This document shows positions 49,021 to 56,982 of a DNA stretch of 64,000 nucleotides, one piece after another. Positions within the stretch are counted from its first letter, which is position 1; each line of letters starts with the position of its first letter. The notes beneath the pieces are model-generated. The model saw only the letters and a list, made by a program, of their open reading frames with translations. It was not told the DNA's origin and did not search any database. Origin of the DNA: Betaproteobacteria bacterium (GTDB lineage Bacteria; Pseudomonadota; Gammaproteobacteria; Burkholderiales; Rhodocyclaceae); NCBI GenBank assembly GCA_016705475.1, contig JADIYD010000006.1, positions 478,226 to 542,225 of the forward strand. The letters are read 5' to 3'. Made by a program: the position numbers and the translations under genes.

Positions 49021-49815
49021 ATGGCAGAACAACCGGAAGTCTCAGAAAACGAAGCGGAGTCTGGCGAGATTCGCAGCAAGCTGCTCGGTCGGCTGGCTGT
49101 GGCCGGGGTGCTGGTTGCGGTTTTGCTGGGTGTGTTGGCGTTTTTCGATTATCTGGCGACGGTGCCGGATGAGTCGGAAGAGCAGGTTTTCACCAAGCCG
49201 GTTCCCGTTGCGCCCAAGAAAGCGGTTTCGCAGCCTCTGACGCCGGCCGAAAACCTGCCCACGCCGCCTGAACCGCAAAAGGTGGAAGCGCCGGTTGAGG
49301 CGCCGCCGCCACCCCAGGTTGAAACGCACACGCCGGCCGTTGCCGAGAGCAAGCCAGAGCCAGTTTTGGAAAAACGGCCAAAATTGCCGTTGACCGTGGA
49401 ATCGGCGAAAAAGCTGGCAGTTCCCGTGCCGGCAGTTGCTCCTGCGCCGCCTCCGGTGCCTGAGGCGACGACTGCGCCATCCAACGTCCTGCCGCCGCCA
49501 CCGCGCGCGGCGGTTGCCGCAGAACCTGTGCCACCCAGGCCGGCGGCCCGAATCCTCGAGACACGACCGGCGGTGACGCCGCCGGTCGTGTCGCGTCTCT
49601 TTTCGGGCTTCCTGTTGCAGGCGGGGGTTTTTTCCAGCGTGCAGCGCGCCGAAGAACTACATGCCCGGCTGACGCTGAGTGGTGTTCCATCCACGCTGGA
49701 AACGCGCGTTCAGGTTGGCCCGTTCAAAACCAGGCAAGAGGCTGAATTGGCACAGGCCAAGCTAAAGGAACTGGGCGTCGAGGCCATCCTCGTGCCGCCC
49801 AGGGGCAAGAACTAG
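49021..49815 (+). CDS. SPOR-domain membrane protein
   Basis: A 264-residue bitopic protein: cytoplasmic N-terminus, one span at about 24-42 (LAVAGVLVAVLLGVLAFF), a long proline/alanine/valine-rich periplasmic stretch, and a C-terminal SPOR domain at about 195-262 (GFLLQAGVFSSVQRAEELHARL, then RVQVGPFKTRQEAELAQAKL). SPOR domains bind denuded glycan strands of peptidoglycan, often at the septum (DedD, FtsN). I chose the ATG at MAEQPEV with AGGGTAGAG upstream. It follows the DUF2802-like gene closely and is likely co-transcribed. Confidence 0.85.
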   Translation: MAEQPEVSENEAESGEIRSKLLGRLAVAGVLVAVLLGVLAFFDYLATVPDESEEQVFTKPVPVAPKKAVSQPLTPAENLPTPPEPQKVEAPVEAPPPPQVETHTPAVAESKPEPVLEKRPKLPLTVESAKKLAVPVPAVAPAPPPVPEATTAPSNVLPPPPRAAVAAEPVPPRPAARILETRPAVTPPVVSRLFSGFLLQAGVFSSVQRAEELHARLTLSGVPSTLETRVQVGPFKTRQEAELAQAKLKELGVEAILVPPRGKN

Positions 49816-49820
49816 CTCGT

Positions 49821-50189
49821 TCAGGGCATACCCGGCAAACGCGGCAGGCCCAGGCTGCGTCGGATATCGCGATGCAACTGCAGGGGCGGCGGCAACGGCA
49901 TTGACTGCCGGCGCGGCTCCTCGTAGCGGCGATTGTCATACCGATGATCGTCGTAATGCCTGCCGCCACGGTGGTTGTCGTAATAGTGATCGCCGCGGTT
50001 ATCGTATTGCCGATAGCCGGAGTTGTAGTAGATCGTCCCGCTCGGCTGGCCGTAGGCCGGATACGTTTCCACATAGCCCTGCGGGGCGCGGTGATAACCG
50101 GCCGGGTAGGGTGCGACTGCGCAGGCACCCAGGCTGCCGATCAGTGCGGTAGCGAGGCCAAGGCGAAGAAGCTTTTGCGAGATGGTCAT
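49821..50189 (-). CDS. Tyrosine-, arginine- and aspartate-rich lipoprotein, unknown function
   Basis: A 122-residue probable lipoprotein: signal peptide with lipobox LGAC (Cys23), then a low-complexity region rich in Tyr, Asp, Arg and His (for example YDNRGDHYYDNHRGGRHYDD) and a short proline-rich C-terminus. It may be a surface or cell-envelope protein; the composition could also suit metal binding. It converges with the SPOR gene, 5 bases apart. I do not recognise a family. Confidence 0.65.
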   Translation of the reverse strand: MTISQKLLRLGLATALIGSLGACAVAPYPAGYHRAPQGYVETYPAYGQPSGTIYYNSGYRQYDNRGDHYYDNHRGGRHYDDHRYDNRRYEEPRRQSMPLPPPLQLHRDIRRSLGLPRLPGMP

Positions 50190-50287
50190 TGTGGAAAGTG
50201 TCCGGTGGTGGTGTAAGCAATTAACGCAGACGCACCCAATACGGCATACGCGGATACTGTACTGGTTTGTAACAAATCGTTCGGCGG

Positions 50288-50623
50288 TCAGTTTGCTGCT
50301 TCATCCAGGGCTTTGCGAATCCGCTTGGCGAACACGGTCATTTCCTTGGCGGCCTGAATGTCGCCCTTCGTTTCGGCGACGGTGATGCCGCGTTCGTAGG
50401 CGGCGAGGGCGCCGGGGTGATCGCCCGCATCGGCGAGGGCTTTGCCGAGGGCTTTCCAGGCGGCTGAATAGTTGTTGTCACGGTCGACGGCATTTTTGAA
50501 GCTATTTGCAGCTTTTGCCGGGTCGCCGGCTTTCAGGTATTCGTTGCCGAGCGAGAAGCGGAGCAGGGCGCCGTCGCGTGGGCCATCGAGCATTTTTTCC
50601 AGGGATTCGATACGTGGGTTCAT
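50288..50623 (-). CDS. Small tetratricopeptide-repeat protein
   Basis: A 111-residue soluble protein with about two TPR units: LRFSLGNEYLKAGDPAKAANSFKNAVDRD (about 22-50) and AWKALGKALADAGDHPGALAAYERGI (about 55-80). No signal peptide. TPR proteins mediate protein contacts; the partner is unknown. It is divergent from the ridA remnant. Confidence 0.8.
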   Translation of the reverse strand: MNPRIESLEKMLDGPRDGALLRFSLGNEYLKAGDPAKAANSFKNAVDRDNNYSAAWKALGKALADAGDHPGALAAYERGITVAETKGDIQAAKEMTVFAKRIRKALDEAAN

Positions 50624-50676
50624 GGGCTACCAAGGCTAAAATAGGGTTTTGCAATTCAGAGACAGGACAGCATTCC

Positions 50677-50966
50677 ATGGCCAAGACCATCATCGCCACC
50701 CCGAACGCCCCGGCTGAGACGGGATCGACGCGCAAATCGTTCGCGTTTTCGACAATCTGAAGGCTGTGGCCGAAGTGGCGGGTGGTTCGCTGGCCGATGT
50801 GGTCAAGCTCAACGTCTTTTTGACTGACCTGGCCAACTTCGCCAAGGTCAATGAAACGATGGCCAGGTACTTCAGCGAGCCCTTCCCGGCCCGCGCTGCC
50901 GTCGGCGTCAAGGAATTGCCGCGCGGCGCGCTGGTCGAGGCCGATGCGGTCATGTTCATCGGCTAA
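50677..50966 (+). pseudogene. ridA: ridA remnant with internal deletion
   Basis: RidA deaminates reactive enamine/imine intermediates. The first 13 codons read MAKTIIATPNAPA, the normal RidA start, and the last about 80 codons (GIDAQIVRVFDNLKAVAE, then NVFLTDLANFAKVNE to ALVEADAVMFIG) are a normal RidA C-terminus in another frame. About 33 residues between them, normally the SGQIPL region, are gone, and the remaining frames do not match, giving a stop at about 50760. The deletion lies between 50716 and about 50720. With about 100 of 387 bases lost, the gene cannot give a functional protein. A second RidA-family gene may exist elsewhere. Confidence 0.85.
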
Positions 50967-50976
50967 TTATCGCCCG

Positions 50977-53028
50977 ATGACCACGAGCGGGGCGTCAGCC
51001 CCGGCTTCTCCGCCCATTCGCGCCTCCGAGGCGCTGCAGAAGAAGCTCGCCAAGATCGGCCTCCATAGCGAGGCCGATTTGCTGGTGCACCTGCCGCTGC
51101 GCTACGAGGACGAAACGCGCATCACGCCGGTCAACCGGAGTTTTGGCAACGAGCCGGTGCAGGTCGAAGTCGTCGTGCAAAGCAACGAAATCCAGTTCCG
51201 GCCGCGCCGGCAGATGATCGTACGGGCGGCCGACGAGAGCGGCGAGATCACGCTGCGCTTTTTCAGTTTTTACCCGAATCAGCAGGCCGCACTCAGCGAA
51301 GGTTCGCGCATCCGGGCATTTGGCGAGGTGCGCGGCGGTTTCTTCGGCGCCGAGATGGTGCATCCGCGTTTCCGCAAGGTTGGCGACGATGAACCGCTGC
51401 CTTTGGAATTGACCCCGATTTACCCGTCGACCGCAGGATTGGCCAATTCTGCCCTGCAAAAGCTGATCGGCAAGGCGCTGACGGTTGGCGACATGTCCGA
51501 AACGCTGCCAGAGGAAGTGCGCCAACGCCTGATATTGCCGGGTCTGGCGCGCAGCCTGCGCTTTCTCCATACCCCGCCGCCCGGCACCGATCTCGACACC
51601 TTGCATGCGCGCAATCATCCGGCGTGGCGGCGCGTAAAGTTTGATGAAGTATTGGCCCAGCAACTGTCGCTGCGTCGCGCTTATCTCGCCCGCCGCGAGC
51701 AGGGCGCGCCGGTGTTGATAGCGCAAGATGATCTGGGCGCCCGCCTGCTCGATAGCCTGCCCTTCGGCCTGACTGGCGCGCAGGTGCGGGCAATGGCCGA
51801 GATTGGCAGCGATCTCGCGCAACCGTACCCAATGCAACGTTTGCTGCAGGGCGATGTTGGCGCTGGCAAAACCATCGTCGCCGCGCTGGCGGCGTGTCAG
51901 GCCATGTCGGCGGGCTGGCAGGCGGCCTTCATGGCGCCGACGGAAATCCTTGCCGAGCAGCATTATTTGAAACTGAAGGACTGGCTGGCCCCGCTTGGGA
52001 TCAAGGTGGCGTGGCTGTCGGGCAGCCTGAAAAGCAAGGCAAAGCGTGAGCAGCTGGCGGCGACGGCAGCCGAAGCGCAGCTGGTCGTCGGCACCCATGC
52101 CCTGATTCAGGACGGCGTCGATTTCGCGAAACTCGGGCTGGCCATTGTCGACGAGCAGCACCGTTTCGGCGTCGCCCAGCGTCTTGCCTTGCGCAAGAAG
52201 GGCGACAACCCCCACCAACTCATGATGTCGGCGACGCCGATTCCGCGCACGCTGGCCATGAGTTATTACGCCGACCTCGACGTCACTGTGCTCGATGAGT
52301 TGCCTCCCGGCCGGACGCCGATCAAGACGCGGCTGGTCGCCGACAATCGGCGCGATGATGTGGTCGGTTTCGTGAAAAAAGCGGTCGAGGAAGGCCGGCA
52401 GGCTTACTGGGTGTGCCCGTTGATCGAAGAGTCCGAAGCCCTGCAGTTGCAGACGGCGCAGGAAACCTACGATTTCCTTTTTGGGCAATTTCCCGAGTTG
52501 ACCGTGGGATTGGTGCATGGCCGCCTGAAGGCCGACGAAAAGCAGGCGGTGATGGCCGCTTTCGCCGCCGGCGAGATCGACGTGCTGGTGGCGACGACGG
52601 TCATCGAAGTTGGCGTCGATGTGCCAAATGCCAGCCTCATGGTCATCGAGCACGCCGAGCGTTTCGGCCTCTCGCAGTTGCACCAGCTGCGGGGGCGGGT
52701 CGGTCGCGGCCAGTACGAGTCGACTTGCATCCTGATTTACGCCGGGCCGCTCGGCGAGGTGGCGCGCCAGCGGCTGAAGATCATTTTCGAGAACACCGAC
52801 GGCTTCGAGATCGCCCGGCAGGATCTGCAAATTCGTGGCCCCGGCGAGTTTGTCGGGGCACGACAGAGCGGCGTGCCGCTTCTGCGCTACGCCGATCTGG
52901 AAATGGATGCCGATCTGGTCGAAATGGCCCGCAACGTGGCCGAGGAAATGCTGACCGAGCACTTGGCGCTGGCCGAGCGGCACCTCAAACGCTGGCTTGG
53001 ATCGCGGGAAGAGCTGCTCAAGTCCTAG
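50977..53028 (+). CDS. recG: ATP-dependent DNA helicase RecG
   Basis: Branch-migration helicase acting on Holliday junctions and stalled forks. 683 residues, normal length. N-terminal wedge/OB domain (about 50-160), Walker A GDVGAGKT at about 291-298, DEQH box (AIVDEQHRFG) at about 391, ATPIPRTLA, and the C-terminal helicase motifs VIEVGVDVPNASLMVIEHAERFGLSQLHQLRGRVGR in parts, characteristic of RecG. I chose the ATG 10 bases after the ridA remnant; a longer frame starts inside it without support. Confidence 0.96.
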   Translation: MTTSGASAPASPPIRASEALQKKLAKIGLHSEADLLVHLPLRYEDETRITPVNRSFGNEPVQVEVVVQSNEIQFRPRRQMIVRAADESGEITLRFFSFYPNQQAALSEGSRIRAFGEVRGGFFGAEMVHPRFRKVGDDEPLPLELTPIYPSTAGLANSALQKLIGKALTVGDMSETLPEEVRQRLILPGLARSLRFLHTPPPGTDLDTLHARNHPAWRRVKFDEVLAQQLSLRRAYLARREQGAPVLIAQDDLGARLLDSLPFGLTGAQVRAMAEIGSDLAQPYPMQRLLQGDVGAGKTIVAALAACQAMSAGWQAAFMAPTEILAEQHYLKLKDWLAPLGIKVAWLSGSLKSKAKREQLAATAAEAQLVVGTHALIQDGVDFAKLGLAIVDEQHRFGVAQRLALRKKGDNPHQLMMSATPIPRTLAMSYYADLDVTVLDELPPGRTPIKTRLVADNRRDDVVGFVKKAVEEGRQAYWVCPLIEESEALQLQTAQETYDFLFGQFPELTVGLVHGRLKADEKQAVMAAFAAGEIDVLVATTVIEVGVDVPNASLMVIEHAERFGLSQLHQLRGRVGRGQYESTCILIYAGPLGEVARQRLKIIFENTDGFEIARQDLQIRGPGEFVGARQSGVPLLRYADLEMDADLVEMARNVAEEMLTEHLALAERHLKRWLGSREELLKS

Positions 53029-53097
53029 GCGTTGCCTACGACCCTGGCGATGATGCGCCTCCGAGCCGTGCGGCTGATACTGCCTGCATCGACGCGC

Positions 53098-53964
53098 CTA
53101 GCCTCGGCTGCGCTTCCTGTTTGCCGAGGTGGTGATGCCGTCGCAAAGTGTTTTCAAGGCGGCCATTGGTGCGGCTTCGCGCAGATGAATCATCCCTGTC
53201 GGCACCAGACTGAATTCACCGGGCAGCGTTTCGATGACCAGATCGGCCGCATGGCTTGATTGGTCCACCACGCGGCGGGGCATGAGCGTCCAGCCGAGGC
53301 CGACGGCTATGCAGCCGAGGATGCCTTCGAGCGTACCGAATTCCATCGCGTCCGCTACGGCGTGGCCTTGGGCGCGTTGCCAGGCAATGGCACGCGTCCG
53401 GTAGGCGCAACCCTCGCGGAAGAGGATGAGCGGCAGAAATACCGGGTCGGTGCCGGCGGCATGAATCTGCACGAGTTCTTCAACGACCAGTTCATCGAAA
53501 GTCAGGTCGGGGTGGATGACCGGGCCGGCAACGAAGGCGCAGTCGAGCTTGTGGTCGAGCACCTTGCCGGTCAGTGTGCTGGTCGTGTCGGTCGATACGC
53601 GGAGCTCAAGACCAGGGTGTTCGGCGCGTACGGCTTTGAGGGCGCTCGGCAGGTGCAGGGCGGCGAAGGTTTCCATGGCGCCGATGCGCAGTTCGCCGGC
53701 GCTTTCGCCGACCTGCCGGATGGCACTGGCCGTCTGGCGTTCAAGCATGAGCATGCGGCGGGCGTAATCGAGCAGCACCTTGCCCGACGGGGCGAGTTCG
53801 AGGCCGCGGCCCTTGCGGATGAAGAGTTCGGCGCCGAGCTCCTCTTCCAGCCGGCGGATACGGCCGGTGACGTTGGACTGCACGGTGTTGAGCTTGCGCG
53901 AGGCGGCGAGGATGCCGCCTTCTTCGACGACAGCCTGAAAGGTGCGGAGGGCGACGAGTTCCAT
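53098..53964 (-). CDS. LysR-family transcriptional regulator
   Basis: 288 residues: winged helix-turn-helix at about 1-60 (LRTFQAVVEEGGILAASRKL, then QSNVTGRIRRLEEELGAELF) and an effector-binding domain from about 90 to the end. Divergent from the MFS transporter over 99 bases, which contain a perfect inverted repeat (53998-54010) that is the likely operator. By analogy with other LTTRs it probably regulates the transporter and itself; the effector is unknown. Confidence 0.92.
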   Translation of the reverse strand: MELVALRTFQAVVEEGGILAASRKLNTVQSNVTGRIRRLEEELGAELFIRKGRGLELAPSGKVLLDYARRMLMLERQTASAIRQVGESAGELRIGAMETFAALHLPSALKAVRAEHPGLELRVSTDTTSTLTGKVLDHKLDCAFVAGPVIHPDLTFDELVVEELVQIHAAGTDPVFLPLILFREGCAYRTRAIAWQRAQGHAVADAMEFGTLEGILGCIAVGLGWTLMPRRVVDQSSHAADLVIETLPGEFSLVPTGMIHLREAAPMAALKTLCDGITTSANRKRSRG

Positions 53965-53997
53965 GGGTTATCTCAAAACAAGAATGGTGCGTTCTAA

Positions 53998-54010
53998 ACA
54001 AATCATTTGT
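53998..54010. promoter_or_regulatory. Inverted repeat, likely LysR operator
   Basis: ACAAAT-C-ATTTGT, a perfect 6-bp dyad with one central base in the LysR/MFS intergenic region. It partly overlaps the -35 of the putative transporter promoter. Confidence 0.45.
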
Positions 54011-54035
54011 ACGGATACTTTACTCTGTTTATTGT
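54007..54035 (+). promoter_or_regulatory. Putative promoter of the MFS gene
   Basis: TTGTAC (54007-54012), 17-base spacer, TATTGT (54030-54035). About 29 bases before the transporter ATG, overlapping the dyad to its left. Confidence 0.4.
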
Positions 54036-54063
54036 TCGTCCCCCAATAACAAGGGGACATCCC

Positions 54064-55260
54064 ATGAACTCACAGAGAGAACGCTTCAAGGTGCTGGGCG
54101 CCGGAATATTCAGCTTGCTGCTGACCTTCGGTGTTGCCCGTTTTGCCTACACGCCGTTGCTGCCGGTCATGCAGCAACAGGCCGGCCTCGGGCTGGCCGA
54201 GGCCGGCTGGCTGGCAGCGTTCAATTACGCCGGCTACCTGTGCGGGGCACTGACGGCGTCGCTGATCAGTGATCTGGTGCTCAAGGACAAGCTGTACCGG
54301 ATTGGCCTGTTCGTCGCCATTCTGAGCACGGTGATGATGGGCCTGACGGCCGATCCGCTGGTCTGGATGGCCTCGCGCTTCATCGCCGGGCTTTCCAGCG
54401 CGGCCGGCATGCTGCTCGGCACCGGGCTCATTCTCAACTGGCTTATTCGCCATAACCATCGGCCGGAACTGGGCATCCATTTCGGCGGCATCGGGCTGGG
54501 GATATCCGGTTGTGCCATCGCGGTGTGGCTGATGAGCGGCTCGCTCGACTGGCGCGAGCAGTGGTTTGCCTTTTCGGCGCTCGCCTGCCTGCTCATCGTG
54601 CCGGCGCTGGCCTGGCTGCCGGCACCCGATACCAGCCCGCTGACGAAGAGCGGCGCCCCCATGCACGACAATCCGCCGAGCCGCCTGTTTCTCGGCATCT
54701 TCATGGCGTCCTACTTCTGCGCTGGTTTTGGTTACGTCATCAGCGCCACCTTCATCGTCGCCATTGTTGATGGCCTGCCCGGCCTGGCCGGGCAGGGGGC
54801 GCTGGCTTTTCTGGCCATTGGTCTGGCGGCAACGCCGGCCGCCTTCAACTGGGATCTGATTGCGCGCTATACCGGCGATATCAATGCACTGATCCTCGCC
54901 GCTGTGCTGCAGATCGTCGGGATAGCCCTGCCGGTGGCGGTGGGTGGGCTGTTTGCCACCATTTTCGGCGCCCTGCTCTTTGGCGGAACCTTCATCGGCA
55001 TGGTCAGTCTGGTCTTGACCATGGCCGGGCGCTACTACCCGACGCGGCCGGCCAAGATGATGGGCAAGATGACGCTTTCGTACGGTGTGGCACAGATCAT
55101 CGGGCCGGCCATCGTCGGCTGGCTGGCGACGCGGCTCGGCAATTATTCGATCGGACTGACCATTGCGGCGGGCGTCATGGTGGTCGGCGTCGTGCTCTTG
55201 GTTATACTGAAATTTGTCGAAAAGCGGGACGCCGTACCGGTGCCCGGTGTACAAACTTAA
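54064..55260 (+). CDS. MFS transporter, YbfB/YjiJ type
   Basis: 398 residues with about 12 membrane segments. N-terminal TFGVARFAYTPLLPVMQQQ resembles the YbfB group of the major facilitator superfamily, whose substrates are unknown. I chose the ATG MNSQRERFK with AGGGGACATCCC upstream; an earlier ATG would add 19 atypical residues and overlap the operator. Divergent from a LysR regulator. acuI/yhdH begins 13 bases after it. Confidence 0.88.
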   Translation: MNSQRERFKVLGAGIFSLLLTFGVARFAYTPLLPVMQQQAGLGLAEAGWLAAFNYAGYLCGALTASLISDLVLKDKLYRIGLFVAILSTVMMGLTADPLVWMASRFIAGLSSAAGMLLGTGLILNWLIRHNHRPELGIHFGGIGLGISGCAIAVWLMSGSLDWREQWFAFSALACLLIVPALAWLPAPDTSPLTKSGAPMHDNPPSRLFLGIFMASYFCAGFGYVISATFIVAIVDGLPGLAGQGALAFLAIGLAATPAAFNWDLIARYTGDINALILAAVLQIVGIALPVAVGGLFATIFGALLFGGTFIGMVSLVLTMAGRYYPTRPAKMMGKMTLSYGVAQIIGPAIVGWLATRLGNYSIGLTIAAGVMVVGVVLLVILKFVEKRDAVPVPGVQT

Positions 55261-55273
55261 ACGGAGAGACGCG

Positions 55274-56257
55274 ATGTTCAAGGGAATTCTGATCGAGAAG
55301 GATGATGCCGGTTACCGCGCTTCGGTGCAGGACATCGACGACAGCCAGTTGCCGGACGGCGACGTGACGGTTCGCGTCGACTATTCATCGCTCAACTACA
55401 AGGACGGGCTGGCCATCACCGGCAAAGGCCCGGTGGTGCGCAAGTTCCCGATGGTGCCGGGCATCGACATCGCCGGTACCGTTGAAAGCAGCAGCCACGC
55501 CGACTACAAGGCCGGCGATCGCGTCGTGCTCAACGGCTGGGGCGTGGGCGAAACGCATTGGGGCGGGCTGGCCCAGAAGGCGCGGCTCAAGGGTGACTGG
55601 CTGGTGCCGCTGCCGGCGGCTTTCTCCGAAAAGCAGGCTGTGGCCATCGGTACGGCGGGCTACACGGCCATGCTCTGCGTGCTGGCGCTGGAAAAACAGG
55701 GCGTCAAGCCGACGGACGGCGAGATCGTCGTCACCGGCGCAGCGGGTGGGGTTGGTAGCGTCGCCATCGCGGTGCTGAGCAAGCTTGGCTACACGGTCGT
55801 CGCCGTCAGTGGCCGGCCGGAAGAAGCGGATTTCCTCAAGCAGCTCGGCGCGGCCGAGTTGCTGGATCGCAGCGCCTTTTCAGCGCCCGGCAAGCCGCTG
55901 GGCAAGGAGCGCTGGGCGGGGGCGGTTGATGTCGTCGGCTCGCATACGCTGGCCACCATCTGCGCAACGACGAAATATCGCGGTGTCGTGACCGCCTGCG
56001 GGCTGGCTGGCGGCATGGATTTTCCATCGTCGGTGGCGCCTTTCATTCTGCGCGGCGTGACCCTGGTCGGTGTGGACAGCGTGATGTGTCCGCGTCCTGA
56101 TCGGCTGGTGGCATGGCAGCGGCTGGGGCGCGACCTCGATGCGGCCAAGCTGGCGCTGATCACGCACGAAGTCTCGCTGGCTGAAGCCATCCCGACGGCG
56201 GCGCTGTTGATGGAGGGCAAGGTGCGTGGTCGCGTTGTTGTGGATGTAAATCGCTGA
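55274..56257 (+). CDS. acuI: Acrylyl-CoA reductase, AcuI/YhdH type
   Basis: 327-residue medium-chain NADPH-dependent oxidoreductase. The N-terminal SSLNYKDGLAITGKGPVVRKFPMVPGIDIAGTV in two parts matches AcuI/YhdH, which reduces acryloyl-CoA to propionyl-CoA and detoxifies acrylate. The Rossmann loop VTGAAGGVGSVAIAVL is at about 158-173. No catalytic zinc motif, as expected for this subgroup. GGAGAGACGCG precedes the ATG, and only 13 bases separate it from the MFS gene, so they may be co-transcribed. Confidence 0.9.
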   Translation: MFKGILIEKDDAGYRASVQDIDDSQLPDGDVTVRVDYSSLNYKDGLAITGKGPVVRKFPMVPGIDIAGTVESSSHADYKAGDRVVLNGWGVGETHWGGLAQKARLKGDWLVPLPAAFSEKQAVAIGTAGYTAMLCVLALEKQGVKPTDGEIVVTGAAGGVGSVAIAVLSKLGYTVVAVSGRPEEADFLKQLGAAELLDRSAFSAPGKPLGKERWAGAVDVVGSHTLATICATTKYRGVVTACGLAGGMDFPSSVAPFILRGVTLVGVDSVMCPRPDRLVAWQRLGRDLDAAKLALITHEVSLAEAIPTAALLMEGKVRGRVVVDVNR

Positions 56258-56276
56258 TTGCTTGCATCAGCGATTT
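56248..56276 (+). other. Hairpin at the acuI stop codon
   Basis: A perfect 10-bp stem (AAATCGCTGA at 56248-56257 with 56267-56276) with a 9-base loop covering the stop codon, not followed by a U tract. Terminator-like at best. Confidence 0.35.
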
Positions 56277-56371
56277 GTTGCGCCGCACAAAATATTTTTG
56301 CCGAACGGGAACTTTCCGGAGTGCTGCTGTCTTATCGCGTGGTTTTTAACTTCAACTCCTGCGAGGCAACA

Positions 56372-56473
56372 ATGGAAGAACTCTCTTACGTCGGCATCAC
56401 CTTCACCGTGGTTATTCTGGGTCTGGCCTGCTTCATGGCGGCCAAGCTGGCTTCGAAGTCGGCCTACCACTAA
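56372..56473 (+). CDS. 33-residue membrane peptide, unknown
   Basis: MEELSYVGITFTVVILGLAC then FMAAKLASKSAYH: a short acidic N-terminus, one membrane span at about 7-26, and a basic, polar C-terminus. GCGAGGCAACA gives a clear ribosome site, and a strong terminator follows 20 bases after the stop, so it looks like a real one-gene unit. It is preceded by 114 bases free of genes. Small hydrophobic proteins like this often assist a larger membrane complex. I could not match it to a family. Confidence 0.6.
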   Translation: MEELSYVGITFTVVILGLACFMAAKLASKSAYH

Positions 56474-56492
56474 GACTGCACAGTCTTTGCTG

Positions 56493-56517
56493 AAAGCCGG
56501 GGTTTCCCGGCTTTTTT
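56493..56517 (+). terminator. Intrinsic terminator after the 33-residue gene
   Basis: Perfect 9-bp stem AAAGCCGGG / CCCGGCTTT (56493-56501 with 56506-56514), loop GTTT, and a T run to 56517. The IS element is inserted just beyond it. Confidence 0.88.
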
Positions 56518-56578
56518 CATTTTTGTGACCCGTCCTGAACTGAGTTGACACCTTTTCTAGCAAGAAAGGGGAAGTCAG

Positions 56579-56980
56579 ATGGAATCGGGGATCAAGAGGA
56601 CACAGCGGGACTACACGCTGGCTTTTAAAAGGTCGGTAGTCGAGCAAGTTGAAAAAGGCGAGCTGACCTACAAGGAAGTGCAGGCAAGGTACGGCATTCA
56701 GGGCCGGTCGACAGTCCTGGTGTGGTTGCGCAAGCACGGTCGCCAGAACTGGGGAGCGATGGCACACTACGGCCGCATGAGTGACCTAAACCAAGCCACG
56801 AACAGCCCAGCGCTCACGCCGGAACAGCGGATCAAGGAACTGGAGGTCCAGCTCAAGGAAGCTCGGGAGAAATCCCGATTCTTTGAAGCGGTGATTGATG
56901 TCCTGAAGAAGGACTACGGAGTGCGTGTCGTAAAAAAGCCTGTGGGCAAGTCCTCGCGCAAAAGTCCGTCCAAGGGCTGA
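56579..56980 (+). CDS. IS3-family transposase OrfA
   Basis: 133 residues with an N-terminal helix-turn-helix (KRSVVEQVEKGELTYKEVQARYGI) that recognises the IS ends, and a C-terminal leucine-zipper-like helix (ERIKELEVQLKEAREKSRFF in part). OrfA contributes binding and dimerisation. The slippery heptamer at 56932-56938 near its end lets some ribosomes shift -1 into orfB. Confidence 0.92.
   Translation: MESGIKRTQRDYTLAFKRSVVEQVEKGELTYKEVQARYGIQGRSTVLVWLRKHGRQNWGAMAHYGRMSDLNQATNSPALTPEQRIKELEVQLKEAREKSRFFEAVIDVLKKDYGVRVVKKPVGKSSRKSPSKG
56932..56938 (+). other. Programmed -1 frameshift site (A6G)
   Basis: The heptamer A-AAA-AAG in the orfA frame (codons GTA AAA AAG). The orfB frame is open from here through to the transposase, with no stop between, so -1 slippage gives an OrfAB fusion as in other IS3 elements. 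Confidence 0.65.
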
Positions 56981-56982
56981 AC

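Noticed and set aside
50995..52983. 662-codon minus-strand frame over recG
   Set aside because: Shadow of recG; composition rich in Arg, Gln and His without domains.
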